The notes under the pieces are model-generated. The model made no database searches. It was given only the letters and a program-made list of their open reading frames with translations, and had not been told where the DNA came from. A DNA stretch of 24,797 nucleotides, from positions 1-24,797 of the forward strand of contig JBBRZI010000011.1 in the NCBI GenBank assembly GCA_038236865.1, read 5' to 3'. This document shows positions 1 to 7,575 of the stretch, in pieces (position 1 is the first letter of the stretch; each line of letters starts with the position of its first letter). This DNA is from UBA4729 sp038236865 (GTDB taxonomy: Bacteria > Patescibacteriota > Saccharimonadia > Saccharimonadales > UBA4665). A program made the translations under genes and the position numbers.

Positions 1-387
1 GACGGTGTCGTTCTGAACCATTAGCTTCGGGTTAACGGTCAGTATCTGGTCAGTCCCGGGGATGACGACGATCGACTTTTGGCCATTGACATCGCTGGAC
101 GTCCCGGCGGCAGTATCAGGGTTGTGTCGTAGCTCGCTCACTAAGGCCCAAGCCCCGTAGCTCAGGAACAACAGGGCTATAACAGCCAGGATACTAGCAA
201 AAAGCTTGTGTGACTGATAGGCAGTAGCCAAACGGCTAGGCCGGCGGTGACGGCGAGCGTTCGGTTGTGGAGCGTCGTAACTCGAATCGGCTTCTGGCAA
301 AGCCAGCGAGTCTAGTGAATCGTAGCTCGAACCAAACACTGGTGGATCAAGCTTCTCAGGCGCGTTGTTACCGTTTTGTTGTTCCAT
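1..387 (-). CDS. Single-pass membrane protein of unknown function, N-terminal part
   Basis: The gene starts at the ATG at 387 and runs off the left edge, leaving 129 residues without a stop. Residues 1-45 are a polar, Pro/Ser/Asp-rich cytoplasmic tail. Residues 46-52 are a basic patch (RHRRPSR), and residues 62-83 form one hydrophobic membrane segment. The remainder (about 84-129) is a hydrophilic domain that would lie outside the membrane (type II topology, positive-inside rule). The stretch IVVIPGTDQILTVNP has alternating hydrophobic residues suggesting beta structure. I do not recognise the family. No Shine-Dalgarno precedes the ATG. A promoter candidate lies about 45 nt upstream. The gene is separated from nrdJ by nearly 900 bp and a terminator, so it is probably its own transcription unit. 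Confidence 0.8.
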   Translation of the reverse strand, partial: MEQQNGNNAPEKLDPPVFGSSYDSLDSLALPEADSSYDAPQPNARRHRRPSRLATAYQSHKLFASILAVIALLFLSYGAWALVSELRHNPDTAAGTSSDVNGQKSIVVIPGTDQILTVNPKLMVQNDTV

Positions 388-432
388 ATTTTTGCGTTAA
401 CACTTGTTTTTTATCTTATAAAGCCTTTGGGT

Positions 433-460
433 AGTATAGTCCAGAACGGTAGTAGAGCAA
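433..460 (-). promoter_or_regulatory. Candidate sigma70-type promoter for the membrane-protein gene
   Basis: On the minus strand TTGCTC (460-455) is followed after 16 nt by TATACT (438-433). The start codon lies about 45 nt downstream at 387. The spacing and the -10 are good; the -35 matches the consensus only partly. Confidence 0.45.
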
Positions 461-965
461 GCAAATTGACCTCCAATCAAAGTCATGATGTTACAGGTTT
501 GTAACATTCTGAACTGTAGTTGTTATTGATACTACAATACTAGGGATTATTTATGTACAGCCCTCCCTCTATTTGCTGCGACACGCAAATCTTTTGATTG
601 TAATATTTGGGTGTAACTCCTTACGCTTAAAATTGAGTAGTATCTCTGACAACATACTAAACCCTACATTTTGTTGTATTTTTAACTTTTGTGACAGTAG
701 TGTGTCGGTAATTAGTTATCCACATAGTGCCTCGTATTGAACAACATTTTGATCGTTTCGGGCCCTTCGCGACGGGGCCACACCGACTCATCAGATCATG
801 CCAAGCCCGGCGCTTAATCGGCTCTAGTCGCCTTACACATTTAGCGTGTCTATGGCTGAACCGATAACACCTATGCAAAATTTCCGTTCGTGCCCAAGAG
901 CCACCCTATTGAGCACGCCGAATTTGGTTTTAAGCAGGAAGCCCGATCATTCGTGACGGTGGCAA
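461..965. other. Gene-free spacer without recognised content
   Basis: No convincing ORF; the 73-codon minus frame at 657-878 is rich in Arg, His and Cys and looks accidental. A perfect DnaA-box-type nonamer TTATCCACA lies at 716-724, alone and without an AT-rich repeat region. I looked for tmRNA, RNase P RNA and SRP RNA signatures on both strands and saw none. A short GC-rich hairpin (GGCCC/GGGCC) lies near 760-779. Confidence 0.4.
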
Positions 966-996
966 ACAAAAAGGAGGGGACGACTCCCCTCCTTTT
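966..996 (-). terminator. Rho-independent terminator, downstream of nrdJ
   Basis: A perfect 12-bp inverted repeat has arms 969-980 and 985-996 (AAAAGGAGGGGA / TCCCCTCCTTTT) around a four-base loop CGAC. On the minus strand the stem is followed by TTTTTGTTT, a proper U-run, so it best serves minus-strand transcripts. It lies about 280 nt past the nrdJ stop, leaving either a long 3' UTR or room for an unrecognised small RNA at 997-1276. Confidence 0.85.
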
Positions 997-1276
997 CAGT
1001 ATTCACCGGATCATCGCATCACCAAGCTGCAGCCCAAACTAGTAGCTACCCGACTGCCGGGAGTTTAGTAAGTATCGTTTGGGAGGCGAGGCGAAGCCAA
1101 GAGCCAGCAGCGAACACCTGGTCTGAAATATCCCAACTAACTACCGTCACAGAGATCGATAGGTGGCTAGCTCGCTGCAGTCTGAGATGGCAGTTGAGTG
1201 TTAGACGCAAGCGTACCAAAGGAACGGGGATTGACGTCTCTAGCGTGCGCCGAGCAAGTGTCTGCCAAGCGAACCC

Positions 1277-4051
1277 TTAGCTACAGCCGGTGGTCGAACC
1301 GCACGAGCTACAAACATAGCAACTACCAGCCCGTTGCGTCTGATTGCCGCAGTTATAGCACAGCGGCGCAGTGCTATAGCTGCTCGCTGTCATTTTGTTG
1401 GTGGCAGCTGGCGCAACCGGTACTACCACTTGTGAGATTGGTGCGATTTGCACCGGCTCAGACACAGTAGCAGTGACGGGAGCCTCCCCATCGAGCAGTG
1501 ACGTTTGACTGTCGGTCGGCATATCATCGATCGAGGCCAGTCCAAGCTCCAAGCGATCATCAAACGACAAGTAATCGAGCGCTAGGCGGCGGATGATGTA
1601 GTCGGTGATCGAACTCGCGGTGCGGATTTCACTATCGTTCGTGATGCCACTTGGCGCAAAGCTCGTACCACGCAGCGTCTTAGCGTAGCTCTTGAGTGGC
1701 ACGCCGTACTGCAAGCCGTGGCTAACGCTAATCGCGAATGAATCCATTAAGCCCGACAGCGTACTGCCCTGCTTCGAGACAGCGACAAACAGTTCGCCCG
1801 GCGTACCGTCTTCGTATTCACTGACGGTAAAGTAGCCTTTGAGGTCAGAAATCGTAAATTTATAGGTCTTGCTGTTGCGCACGCGCGGCAAGCGACGGCG
1901 CACGGCGCCCTTCAGAACGTACTTCTCGCTCGGTTCGGCAACTGCGACCGGTGCGGCAAGCGCAGAAACATCCTTTTTGGCCATACTAAGCGGCTGGGCG
2001 ACTTTACAGTTATCGCGGTAGACGGCGACGGCCTTGAGGCCCATCTTCCAGGCGTCGATGTGCAGCTGTTCGATGTCTTCGACGGTGGCCTCTTCGGGCA
2101 TGTTAACCGTCTTGCTGATAGCGCCCGATAAGAATGGCTGGACTGCCGCCATCATCTTGACGTGGCCCAGGTAGTGAATCGAGTTGTCACCCATAGAGCA
2201 GGCAAAAACGGGTTCGTGCTCTTGCTTGAGGTGGGGTGCGCCAAGAATGGTTTTCTCGACGTCGATGTAGTTAATGATCTCATCGATCTGCGTCTTGGTG
2301 TAACCTAAGTTCTTCAACGCCCGCGGGACGGTCTGGTTGACGATACTCATCGTGCCGCCGCCGACTAACTTCTTGACCTTAACCAGGCCGAGATCCGGTT
2401 CGATACCGGTGGTGTCACAATCCATCATCAAGCCGATGGTGCCAGTTGGAGCAAGCACACTGGCCTGTGAGTTACGGACGCCGTAGCGTTCGCCGAGCTC
2501 GACGGCGTCGTCCCAAGCGCTGGTGGCAGCGTTCAAAAGTTCTTCGGAAACGAGGCTAGCGTCAATGTTCGACACTTCGGCCCGGTGCATGCGCAGGACG
2601 TTCAGCATATTGTCACGGTCTTTGTGAAAGCCGGCAAATGGGCCAACGCGGCCAGCAATACGGGCACTGGTGGCATACGACTCACCCGTCAAAATAGCTG
2701 TGATGGCAGCGGCAATCGCGCGGCCTTCGGCTGAATCGTAGGGTAGTCCAAGCGCCATTAAGAGCGCGCCGAGGTTGGCGTAGCCGATACCGAGTTCGCG
2801 GTAGGCCCGAGCCGTCTTGCCGATACTCTCGGTTGGGTACTCACTATAACCGACCAAGATTTCTTGGGCGGTAAAAATCAGGTCGATCGTGTGCACAAAC
2901 GATTTGACGTCAAATGTGTCGTCATCTTTGAGGTACTTAAGCAGGTTGATGCTCGCCAAGTTACAGGCTGAGTTATCGAGGTGCATGTATTCCGAACATG
3001 GGTTGGAGCCATTGATACGACCGGCATTGGGCGTGGTGTGCCACTTGTTAATGACGGTATCAAACTGCATACCGGGGTCGGCACACTCCCAAGCGGCTTC
3101 GGCAAATTGGCGGTAAAGCTTACGGGCTTTAATCGTTTTGATAGTTTTGCCGGTAGTGACGGCCTTGAGATCCCAGTTATCGTCATTTTCGACGGCCTGC
3201 ATGAACTCGTCAGTGACGCGTACCGAGTTATTCGCGTTCTGGTACTGGATGCTGAATGAATCTTTACCGTTCAGGCTCATGTCCCAGCCGAGTGACTGGA
3301 GGTCACGGGCTTTACGCTCTTCAATAGCTTTGCTCCAGATAAACTCTTCGACGTCGGGGTGGGACGCATTCAAAATAACCATCTTGGCAGCGCGGCGGGT
3401 TTTGCCGCCGCTCTTGATGGCACCGGCGCTGGCGTCGGCCCCGCGCATAAAGCTGAGTGGACCGCTGGCTGTGCCGGCACTTTTACCGAGGGTTTCCATA
3501 CTCGAACGAATATTGCTGATGTTAATACCAGAGCCAGAACCGCCCTTAAAGATCATGCCCTCGTCGACGTACCAGTTTAAAATGGCCGGCATAGTGTCTT
3601 CGATGCCGAGAATAAAGCAAGCGCTGGCTTGCTGGGAACGGTCGGGTGCACCGATGTTGAACCACACCGGCGAGTTAAATGCCGCCCGTTGGGTCGCCAC
3701 GATATACTTAAGCTCTTCGCGGAAATTTTCGGCTTCGAGTTCGCTGGCAAAGTAGCTTTCTTGCAATCCCTGACGCGTAATGGTGTCAACGACCCGGTCG
3801 ATCAAGTGTTTGAGTGAGTTCTCGCGGTCAGCTGCACCCGGCGTACCGGTAAAGTATTTCTGAGCCACAATGTTGATAGCGTTCAATGACCAACCTTCGG
3901 GGAAATCAACGCCCAATTGCTCAAATACCGGTATGCCGGTCATCGGGTTTTTGATAATAGAGTCACGCTTAACCCATGTGAGCTGCTCGTAAGCCTTGCT
4001 CTTTTTAGGGGTAAATAATCGGGTTACTCCCCGTGTTGTTGTCTCTGCCAT
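1277..4051 (-). CDS. nrdJ: Adenosylcobalamin-dependent (class II) ribonucleoside-diphosphate reductase
   Basis: This enzyme reduces ribonucleotides to deoxyribonucleotides with an adenosylcobalamin radical and needs no oxygen. From the ATG the protein has 924 residues, usual for the long NrdJ type. Visible motifs are the glycine-rich FKGGSGSGIN near 170, the NPCSE active-site motif (N350, C352, E354), and the redox cysteine pair C145 (QASACF) and C363 (NSACNL). APTGTIGLMMDCDTTG is in the barrel. A TSCPD-type domain occupies roughly residues 700-800. The tail is Cys-rich (CYNC...CYVCSSC...GC), as expected for a zinc ribbon plus thiol shuttle. I chose the ATG at 4051 rather than the in-frame GTG at 4066 because GTGAGGG sits just before the ATG. 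A 165-nt structured element lies 72 nt upstream, and nrdR, the family repressor of such genes, is the preceding gene. Confidence 0.97.
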   Translation of the reverse strand: MAETTTRGVTRLFTPKKSKAYEQLTWVKRDSIIKNPMTGIPVFEQLGVDFPEGWSLNAINIVAQKYFTGTPGAADRENSLKHLIDRVVDTITRQGLQESYFASELEAENFREELKYIVATQRAAFNSPVWFNIGAPDRSQQASACFILGIEDTMPAILNWYVDEGMIFKGGSGSGINISNIRSSMETLGKSAGTASGPLSFMRGADASAGAIKSGGKTRRAAKMVILNASHPDVEEFIWSKAIEERKARDLQSLGWDMSLNGKDSFSIQYQNANNSVRVTDEFMQAVENDDNWDLKAVTTGKTIKTIKARKLYRQFAEAAWECADPGMQFDTVINKWHTTPNAGRINGSNPCSEYMHLDNSACNLASINLLKYLKDDDTFDVKSFVHTIDLIFTAQEILVGYSEYPTESIGKTARAYRELGIGYANLGALLMALGLPYDSAEGRAIAAAITAILTGESYATSARIAGRVGPFAGFHKDRDNMLNVLRMHRAEVSNIDASLVSEELLNAATSAWDDAVELGERYGVRNSQASVLAPTGTIGLMMDCDTTGIEPDLGLVKVKKLVGGGTMSIVNQTVPRALKNLGYTKTQIDEIINYIDVEKTILGAPHLKQEHEPVFACSMGDNSIHYLGHVKMMAAVQPFLSGAISKTVNMPEEATVEDIEQLHIDAWKMGLKAVAVYRDNCKVAQPLSMAKKDVSALAAPVAVAEPSEKYVLKGAVRRRLPRVRNSKTYKFTISDLKGYFTVSEYEDGTPGELFVAVSKQGSTLSGLMDSFAISVSHGLQYGVPLKSYAKTLRGTSFAPSGITNDSEIRTASSITDYIIRRLALDYLSFDDRLELGLASIDDMPTDSQTSLLDGEAPVTATVSEPVQIAPISQVVVPVAPAATNKMTASSYSTAPLCYNCGNQTQRAGSCYVCSSCGSTTGCS

Positions 4052-4123
4052 TGTAACTACCCTCACTTCTTTTTTAGGGCCATGAACTTGTTCCCGCTCA
4101 GTGGGCCATTGTTATTTGATTTT

Positions 4124-4288
4124 ATGAACCCACTTCATTTGGCCTCTCCGTTTCATCCTACTCTGATGGCACCAGGCACCGGTTTTACTCGTTGTCATAC
4201 CATTTTGGTATGCTGCCTCGTAACAACTGATACCTGGCACTCCCCAAAGTAGCCTTCACTTTTGAGAGGAAAAATGAAGTGGGTTCAT
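4124..4288 (-). promoter_or_regulatory. 165-nt structured leader element A, upstream of nrdJ (riboswitch-like)
   Basis: A nested set of helices closes on itself. Plus coordinates: 4124-4140 with 4272-4288 (17 perfect pairs, ATGAACCCACTTCATTT and its complement), 4143-4148 with 4264-4269, 4158-4164 with 4246-4252, 4172-4178 with 4231-4237, 4191-4195 with 4223-4227, and an apical hairpin 4196-4202 with 4206-4212. It lies in the nrdJ 5' region and is read on the minus strand. Its length, stem positions and several internal blocks match a second element upstream of nrdR (4931-5095). It lacks the cobalamin-riboswitch core that I would recognise. A motif named after nrdJ has, to my memory, been reported from comparative genomics, but I cannot tell whether this is a member. 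Neither terminator nor sequestered Shine-Dalgarno is obvious, so the control mechanism is open. Confidence 0.75.
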
Positions 4289-4309
4289 TGTTTTTTGTTA
4301 GAGTTCCCT

Positions 4310-4372
4310 GTTCACGGCTCTCAACTCGTGAACGTGGTGAGCTCTCTGCGACTTCGAAAGTTTTCCTTTCGA
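4310..4372 (-). other. Two short hairpins between nrdR and element A
   Basis: TCGAAAG/CTTTCGA (4354-4360 with 4366-4372) and GTTCACG/CGTGAAC (4310-4316 with 4327-4333) are perfect 7-bp stems directly after the nrdR stop. Neither is followed by a U-run on the minus strand, so they are not convincing terminators. They leave nrdR-nrdJ cotranscription possible. Confidence 0.5.
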
Positions 4373-4387
4373 GACCGAAGAAAGCTG

Positions 4388-4885
4388 TTAAGTCGCCTTA
4401 ACCTGTTTAGCTTCATCGCCGAGCGGAGTGTGCCGGCCTTGTCTGACGATCGATAGCTCGCGTTCGAAGCTAGCAATATCGGTGAATCGTCGATAGACAC
4501 TGGCAAAACGGACGTAGGCGACTTCGTTGAGCCGGGCTAACTGCTCCATAACGAGCTCGCCAACACGGGCCGATTTGACCTCTTGGTCGCCGCACGCGTA
4601 TAGCTCTTGCTCGATGTTGGTTATGACCCTTTCGAGCTGCAAACTAGTCACCGCTGTCTTCTCACAGGCCCGGTACAAGCCGTCCAGCAGCTTATTCCTA
4701 TTGAACAATTCGCGCGTCCCGTCGTTTTTAACGACGATGAGTTGCGGGCGTTCCAGCCGTTCGTAGGTTGTAAAGCGTTGACCACAGGCTACACACATTC
4801 GGCGGCGACGAATTGCCTGGCCATCTGCCACATCGCGCGATTCGATCACCTTGACGTCATCGCTCTGGCATTGGTTGCATTTCAC
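4388..4885 (-). CDS. nrdR: Transcriptional repressor NrdR
   Basis: NrdR is a zinc-ribbon/ATP-cone repressor that senses ATP/dATP and shuts down ribonucleotide reductase genes. The 165-residue protein shows the N-terminal zinc ribbon (C3 and C6 in KCNQC; C31 and C34 in CVAC), the basic linker with RRRR and RFTTYERLE, and the ATP-cone domain from about residue 46 (VVKNDGTRELFNRNKLLDGL). The length is close to the usual 150-160. I chose the GTG at 4885: AAGGAGG (plus 4891-4897) lies 5 nt upstream and the protein then begins at the usual position, MKC-type. An upstream in-frame ATG at 4921 would add 12 residues and has no ribosome binding site. A structured leader (4931-5095) and a strong promoter (5196-5224) precede it. 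Its likely target, nrdJ, follows. Confidence 0.96.
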   Translation of the reverse strand: MKCNQCQSDDVKVIESRDVADGQAIRRRRMCVACGQRFTTYERLERPQLIVVKNDGTRELFNRNKLLDGLYRACEKTAVTSLQLERVITNIEQELYACGDQEVKSARVGELVMEQLARLNEVAYVRFASVYRRFTDIASFERELSIVRQGRHTPLGDEAKQVKAT

Positions 4886-4930
4886 GTCTGCCTCCTTAAT
4901 CAAAAATACGCTGGTCCGCAAAACTACTCT

Positions 4931-5095
4931 TAGTATCTGTTCACAATCTCGTCATCTGGCCTGAAATTACCCATCTTTGGCCCAAATCTGCCCTTGTGTC
5001 TTCGGTGTACCAAAGGTACGCCTCCTCAACCTGAACAGATTTTGCCTCAAAACTGGATAATTCCAGCCTAGAAGAGAGAATGTGAACAGATCCTA
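4931..5095 (-). promoter_or_regulatory. 165-nt structured leader element B, upstream of nrdR (riboswitch-like)
   Basis: Plus-coordinate helices: 4931-4950 with 5076-5095 (18 of 20 pairs, including ATCTGTTCACA), 4961-4972 with 5055-5066 (12 bp as RNA, two G-U), 4984-4990 with 5036-5042, and an apical hairpin 5007-5011 with 5015-5019. Total length and helix offsets match element A before nrdJ. Shared blocks on the minus strand are CUCUC..AGGCU, UCAG.UUG..GAGGC before the apical hairpin, and GAUGA..CG.AGA on the 3' side. The nonamer ATCTGTTCA (minus strand) occurs twice (5083-5091 and 5032-5040) and either copy could pair with its single complement at 4935-4943. This would allow two exclusive folds. 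The GTG of nrdR lies 45 nt downstream. Confidence 0.7.
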
Positions 5096-5195
5096 GTAAA
5101 AAGAACCGCCTCTGCGGGCGTCGTATTTAGATATTTATAGTTAATGTACCGACACCCCGTGGCGTTATCGGCCACATATAGCGTCTAGACAGATA

Positions 5196-5224
5196 ACTAT
5201 AACCCTAGCTATAGCGTTTTGCAA
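5196..5224 (-). promoter_or_regulatory. Promoter for nrdR
   Basis: On the minus strand TTGCAA (5224-5219) is followed after exactly 17 nt by TATAGT (5201-5196). The start point would be near 5189, giving a leader of about 300 nt that contains element B. Two ATAGCGT copies at 5177-5183 and 5211-5217 flank and overlap the promoter, 34 bp apart. This is weakly reminiscent of paired NrdR boxes, but neither matches the family consensus well. Confidence 0.6.
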
Positions 5225-5507
5225 GACATTTAGCGCTGTATTATTTATCACAAATTACCCCCGTTACATAACGCTTATGTGCCAGCGAACAAACAACTTA
5301 CCCAGCAAACCTGCTTCTGCCACGCTAAACCGCCCAGTCCTAGAGACCTCACTACCCCCACAGTTCCCTAACTGCAATATTCTTTTTTAACGACCTTACT
5401 TTGGACCGCCAAAATAAGCAAAACCCCTGAACCTAACGCTATGCATTGCCAAAAAGCAGCCCGTTGCCGCGCCGCCAGAACTCCCCCGATCGGTTCCAGC
5501 TCCTTCA

Positions 5508-5573
5508 TGTGAGAGGTCCGTCCTCTCACACTCACACTGCAGAGTTTTATTATATTGGCAACGATCTGGCATG
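5508..5573. repeat. Tandem repeat unit 1 with 21-bp palindrome
   Basis: It begins with the palindrome GTGAGAGG / CCTCTCAC (5509-5516 and 5522-5529, loop TCCGT). This is followed by a 40-bp stretch starting ACACTGCAGAG that recurs exactly in unit 2. The similarity extends on to CCTAGGCTGTCATCCT in both units, so about 105 bp were duplicated. Confidence 0.85.
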
Positions 5574-5613
5574 AAGGCGACAAGACTACATCCTAGGCTG
5601 TCATCCTGCATTT

Positions 5614-5688
5614 GTGTGAGAGGTCCGTCCTCTCACACTCTCACACTCACACTGCAGAGTTTTATTATATTGGCAACGATCTGGCATG
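5614..5688. repeat. Tandem repeat unit 2 with 21-bp palindrome
   Basis: Second copy of the unit. The palindrome is 5616-5636, extended to 12-13 bp arms by GT/AC repeats. The 40-bp block from ACACTGCAGAG to TCTGGCATG is identical to unit 1. It differs by a short CTCACA expansion after the palindrome and by the sequence after GGCATG. Confidence 0.85.
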
Positions 5689-5891
5689 CTTGTGATACTA
5701 CCAAATCCTAGGCTGTCATCCTAAACTTGTTTCAGGATCCAGACAAAAGAGTTTGTAGCCTGGATACCGCGCAACCACTTCACACCAGGAAAACTATAAT
5801 TTCATAAGAAGGTTTTCTTGGGCTTACGCATATATCACTGCTACCCGCAGGGCTAGCAAGCCCGGCATGACAGTGCGAGGAGCACGGTTCT

Positions 5892-6094
5892 CCTGATTAG
5901 GTGTTGCTGAAAAGCAGTGTGCTTGGCATGGACAATCCGATAACGAGTGGATCTGCCAGTGGCATATCCAGGAGGAGTTCTTGCCCAAAACTGTTTTTCA
6001 TAACCGCTAGTCAAGGCGTAACGTCCGCCGGTGGTTTTGGCCCCTTTTGGCAACAAAAGGAGTGAGAGAAAGGAAAAAGTTGCAATGTAATAAC
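5892..6094. repeat. Dispersed structured element, copy 1
   Basis: About 203 bp from CCTGATTAG to AATGTAATAAC, aligning end to end with 11935-12140. The best conserved part is GCTAGTCAAGGCG...AACGTCCGCCGG then TGGTTTTGGC. It contains three hairpins: 5949-5957 with 5961-5969 (loop AGT, one mismatch), an imperfect GGCG/CGCC stem near 6016-6028, and 6043-6049 with 6054-6060 (CCTTTTG/CAAAAGG). On the minus strand both copies keep an open frame with the peptide pattern RTPP-x2-ATG-x2-TR, so an old coding origin cannot be excluded. Confidence 0.75.
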
Positions 6095-6180
6095 CAAAAA
6101 GGCTTACCTCCCGAGCGGAAGGATACGCAAAGACGAGGCTCACAGCCACTACGCAAAGTCAGGGGTTAGAGAAGAGACTT

Positions 6181-7509
6181 CTAGTCCTTTTTGTCTTTGT
6201 CGTCGCGGTCATCAGCCGCTTTGTCGTCCCGGTGGCGCTTAGCCAAGCGGCGCAAGAAAGATGGCTTTTCGAGGTCTTCGTCGAGGCTGCCACTTACCAC
6301 TGAGTTGCCTGAGTGATCATCATCTTTGTCGTCATCAAACTTATTCGAATCCGGCGCTTCGTCGTCTTCGATTGTCCAAATGTTTGGAGTTGGCGCGTCA
6401 CTGGTGAAATCAGTGCCCGGTGTATCGTCTAGATCCATGTCGAGATTGCTGATGGCGCGTTCGTCTTGCCGCGATTCTTGGGTACTGAGGGGAGTCGGTG
6501 CCGGACTCGTGTCGGTGACTCCGCCGTCGGCTTCACTGCTTTTCGTGAAGTACGAAGCGTCAAAGCCGGTCGCTACGACCGTAATGATGACTTCGCCATC
6601 GAGCTCGGGGTTGATCGTCGCCCCAAAAATGATGTTGGCGTCGGAATCGGCAGCCGTCGTAATCGTTTCGGCAGCGGCGTGAATCTCGTGCATCGATAAA
6701 TCGTTGCCACCGATCACGTTGAACAAAATACCGCGGGCGCCATCAATTGAGACTTCAAGCAGGGGCGATTCAATCGCTTGCTGAGCCGCCAGTACGGCAC
6801 GGTTTTCACCGCTCGCGCGGCCAATTCCCATCAGGGCCGAGCCGGCGTTGCTCATCACGGTGCGCACATCGGCAAAGTCAAGGTTGATCAAACCATGTAC
6901 GGTAATTAGGTCAGATATGCCTTGGACACCCTGGCGCAGCACGTCATCGGCGACCTTGAAGGCTTCCATGAGCGGCGTCTGCCGGTCAATCGTCAGCAGC
7001 AAGCGATCGTTGGGAATAATAATGAGCGTATCAACGGCGTTGCGAAGTTGTTCAATCGCAATCTCAGCGTTCTTGCGGCGCTTTTCGCCCTCAAAAGCAA
7101 ACGGCTTGGTCGCGAACCCAACGACCAGAATGTTCATATCCTTGGCAATTTGCGCCACGACGTGGCCGGCACCACTACCGGTGCCGCCGCCGGCACCGAT
7201 GGTGACAAAGATCATGTCAGCACCTTCGACCGCTTTGGAGATTTCTTCGTGTGATTCCCGAGCCGCGACTTCGCCGATAGCTGGATCGGCGCCAGCGCCA
7301 AGGCCGCGCGTCGTGTCTTTGCCAATGTGGATAGTGTGTTTAGCCTTAGAAAAGTGAAGCGCCTGAGCATCGGTATTGATAGCGATGAATTCAACGCCCT
7401 CAATGCCCGACTCGATCATGCGATTGATGGCTGCGCCACCGGCACCGCCGACGCCGATTACTTTAATTTGTGCAAACGTTTCGATGGCTGGTTCGACAAC
7501 TTGTGGCAT
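6181..7509 (-). CDS. ftsZ: Cell division protein FtsZ
   Basis: FtsZ is the tubulin-like GTPase that assembles the division ring at the inner membrane face. The protein has 442 residues. Seen in order: a short N-terminus, the nucleotide-binding GVGGAGG at 19-25, the tubulin signature GGGTGSG at 107-113, and the synergy (T7) loop NLDFADV at 209-215. The C-terminal GTPase subdomain runs to about 320, followed by an acidic Asp/Ser/Thr-rich linker (about 330-410). The signature has Ser where most FtsZ have Thr. The conserved terminal peptide is probably KPSFLRRLAKRH (resembling the usual IPAFLR), but an extra highly charged tail of about 17 residues follows, which is unusual. AGAGGGA precedes the ATG, and a consensus promoter lies 40 nt upstream. 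FtsA is encoded upstream but 334 bp away. Confidence 0.97.
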   Translation of the reverse strand: MPQVVEPAIETFAQIKVIGVGGAGGAAINRMIESGIEGVEFIAINTDAQALHFSKAKHTIHIGKDTTRGLGAGADPAIGEVAARESHEEISKAVEGADMIFVTIGAGGGTGSGAGHVVAQIAKDMNILVVGFATKPFAFEGEKRRKNAEIAIEQLRNAVDTLIIIPNDRLLLTIDRQTPLMEAFKVADDVLRQGVQGISDLITVHGLINLDFADVRTVMSNAGSALMGIGRASGENRAVLAAQQAIESPLLEVSIDGARGILFNVIGGNDLSMHEIHAAAETITTAADSDANIIFGATINPELDGEVIITVVATGFDASYFTKSSEADGGVTDTSPAPTPLSTQESRQDERAISNLDMDLDDTPGTDFTSDAPTPNIWTIEDDEAPDSNKFDDDKDDDHSGNSVVSGSLDEDLEKPSFLRRLAKRHRDDKAADDRDDKDKKD

Positions 7510-7546
7510 TCTGATCCCTCTTATAAATCGTACTTATTTACCCTGA

Positions 7547-7575
7547 ATTATACGCTATCCACCGCAATAGTCCAA
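7547..7575 (-). promoter_or_regulatory. Promoter for ftsZ
   Basis: On the minus strand TTGGAC (7575-7570) plus 17 nt plus TATAAT (7552-7547) is a near-consensus promoter. The start would be near 7540, giving a 30-nt leader with a Shine-Dalgarno. It shows that ftsZ can be expressed independently of ftsA. Confidence 0.7.

Larger units (their letters stand above)
5225..6180. other. Gene-free spacer of about 950 bp filled with repeats
   Basis: Between the nrdR promoter and the ftsZ stop I see no credible gene. The segment holds a tandem duplication with palindromes (about 5508-5720), a TTTGGACCGCCAAA block at 5400-5413 that recurs in altered form near 22205, a GTCATCCT...AGGATCC palindrome at about 5714-5740, and one copy of the roughly 205-bp dispersed element (5892-6094). 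The 98-codon minus frame at 5853-6149 covers that element and is probably not a gene by itself. Confidence 0.6.

Noticed and set aside
716..724. Perfect DnaA box TTATCCACA as a sign of an origin
   Set aside because: It is single; there is no cluster, no AT-rich unwinding repeats and no dnaA or dnaN nearby.
750..799. Hammerhead-ribozyme-like core on the minus strand (CTGATGAG ... CGAAAC)
   Set aside because: The segments flanking the core (TGATC and GATCA) pair with each other, which is the wrong topology; stem II is poor and no cleavage-site partner strand is seen.
3138..3755. 205-codon plus-strand ORF inside nrdJ
   Set aside because: It is antisense to a well-conserved reductase coding region, with no domain and no ribosome binding site.
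4124..4288. Standard cobalamin riboswitch before the B12-dependent reductase
   Set aside because: I do not see the conserved B12-box sequence or core. The element shares its architecture with the one before nrdR instead.
5853..6149. 98-codon minus-strand ORF as a gene
   Set aside because: It lies over the dispersed element, has no ribosome binding site, and the other copy is interrupted by a stop.
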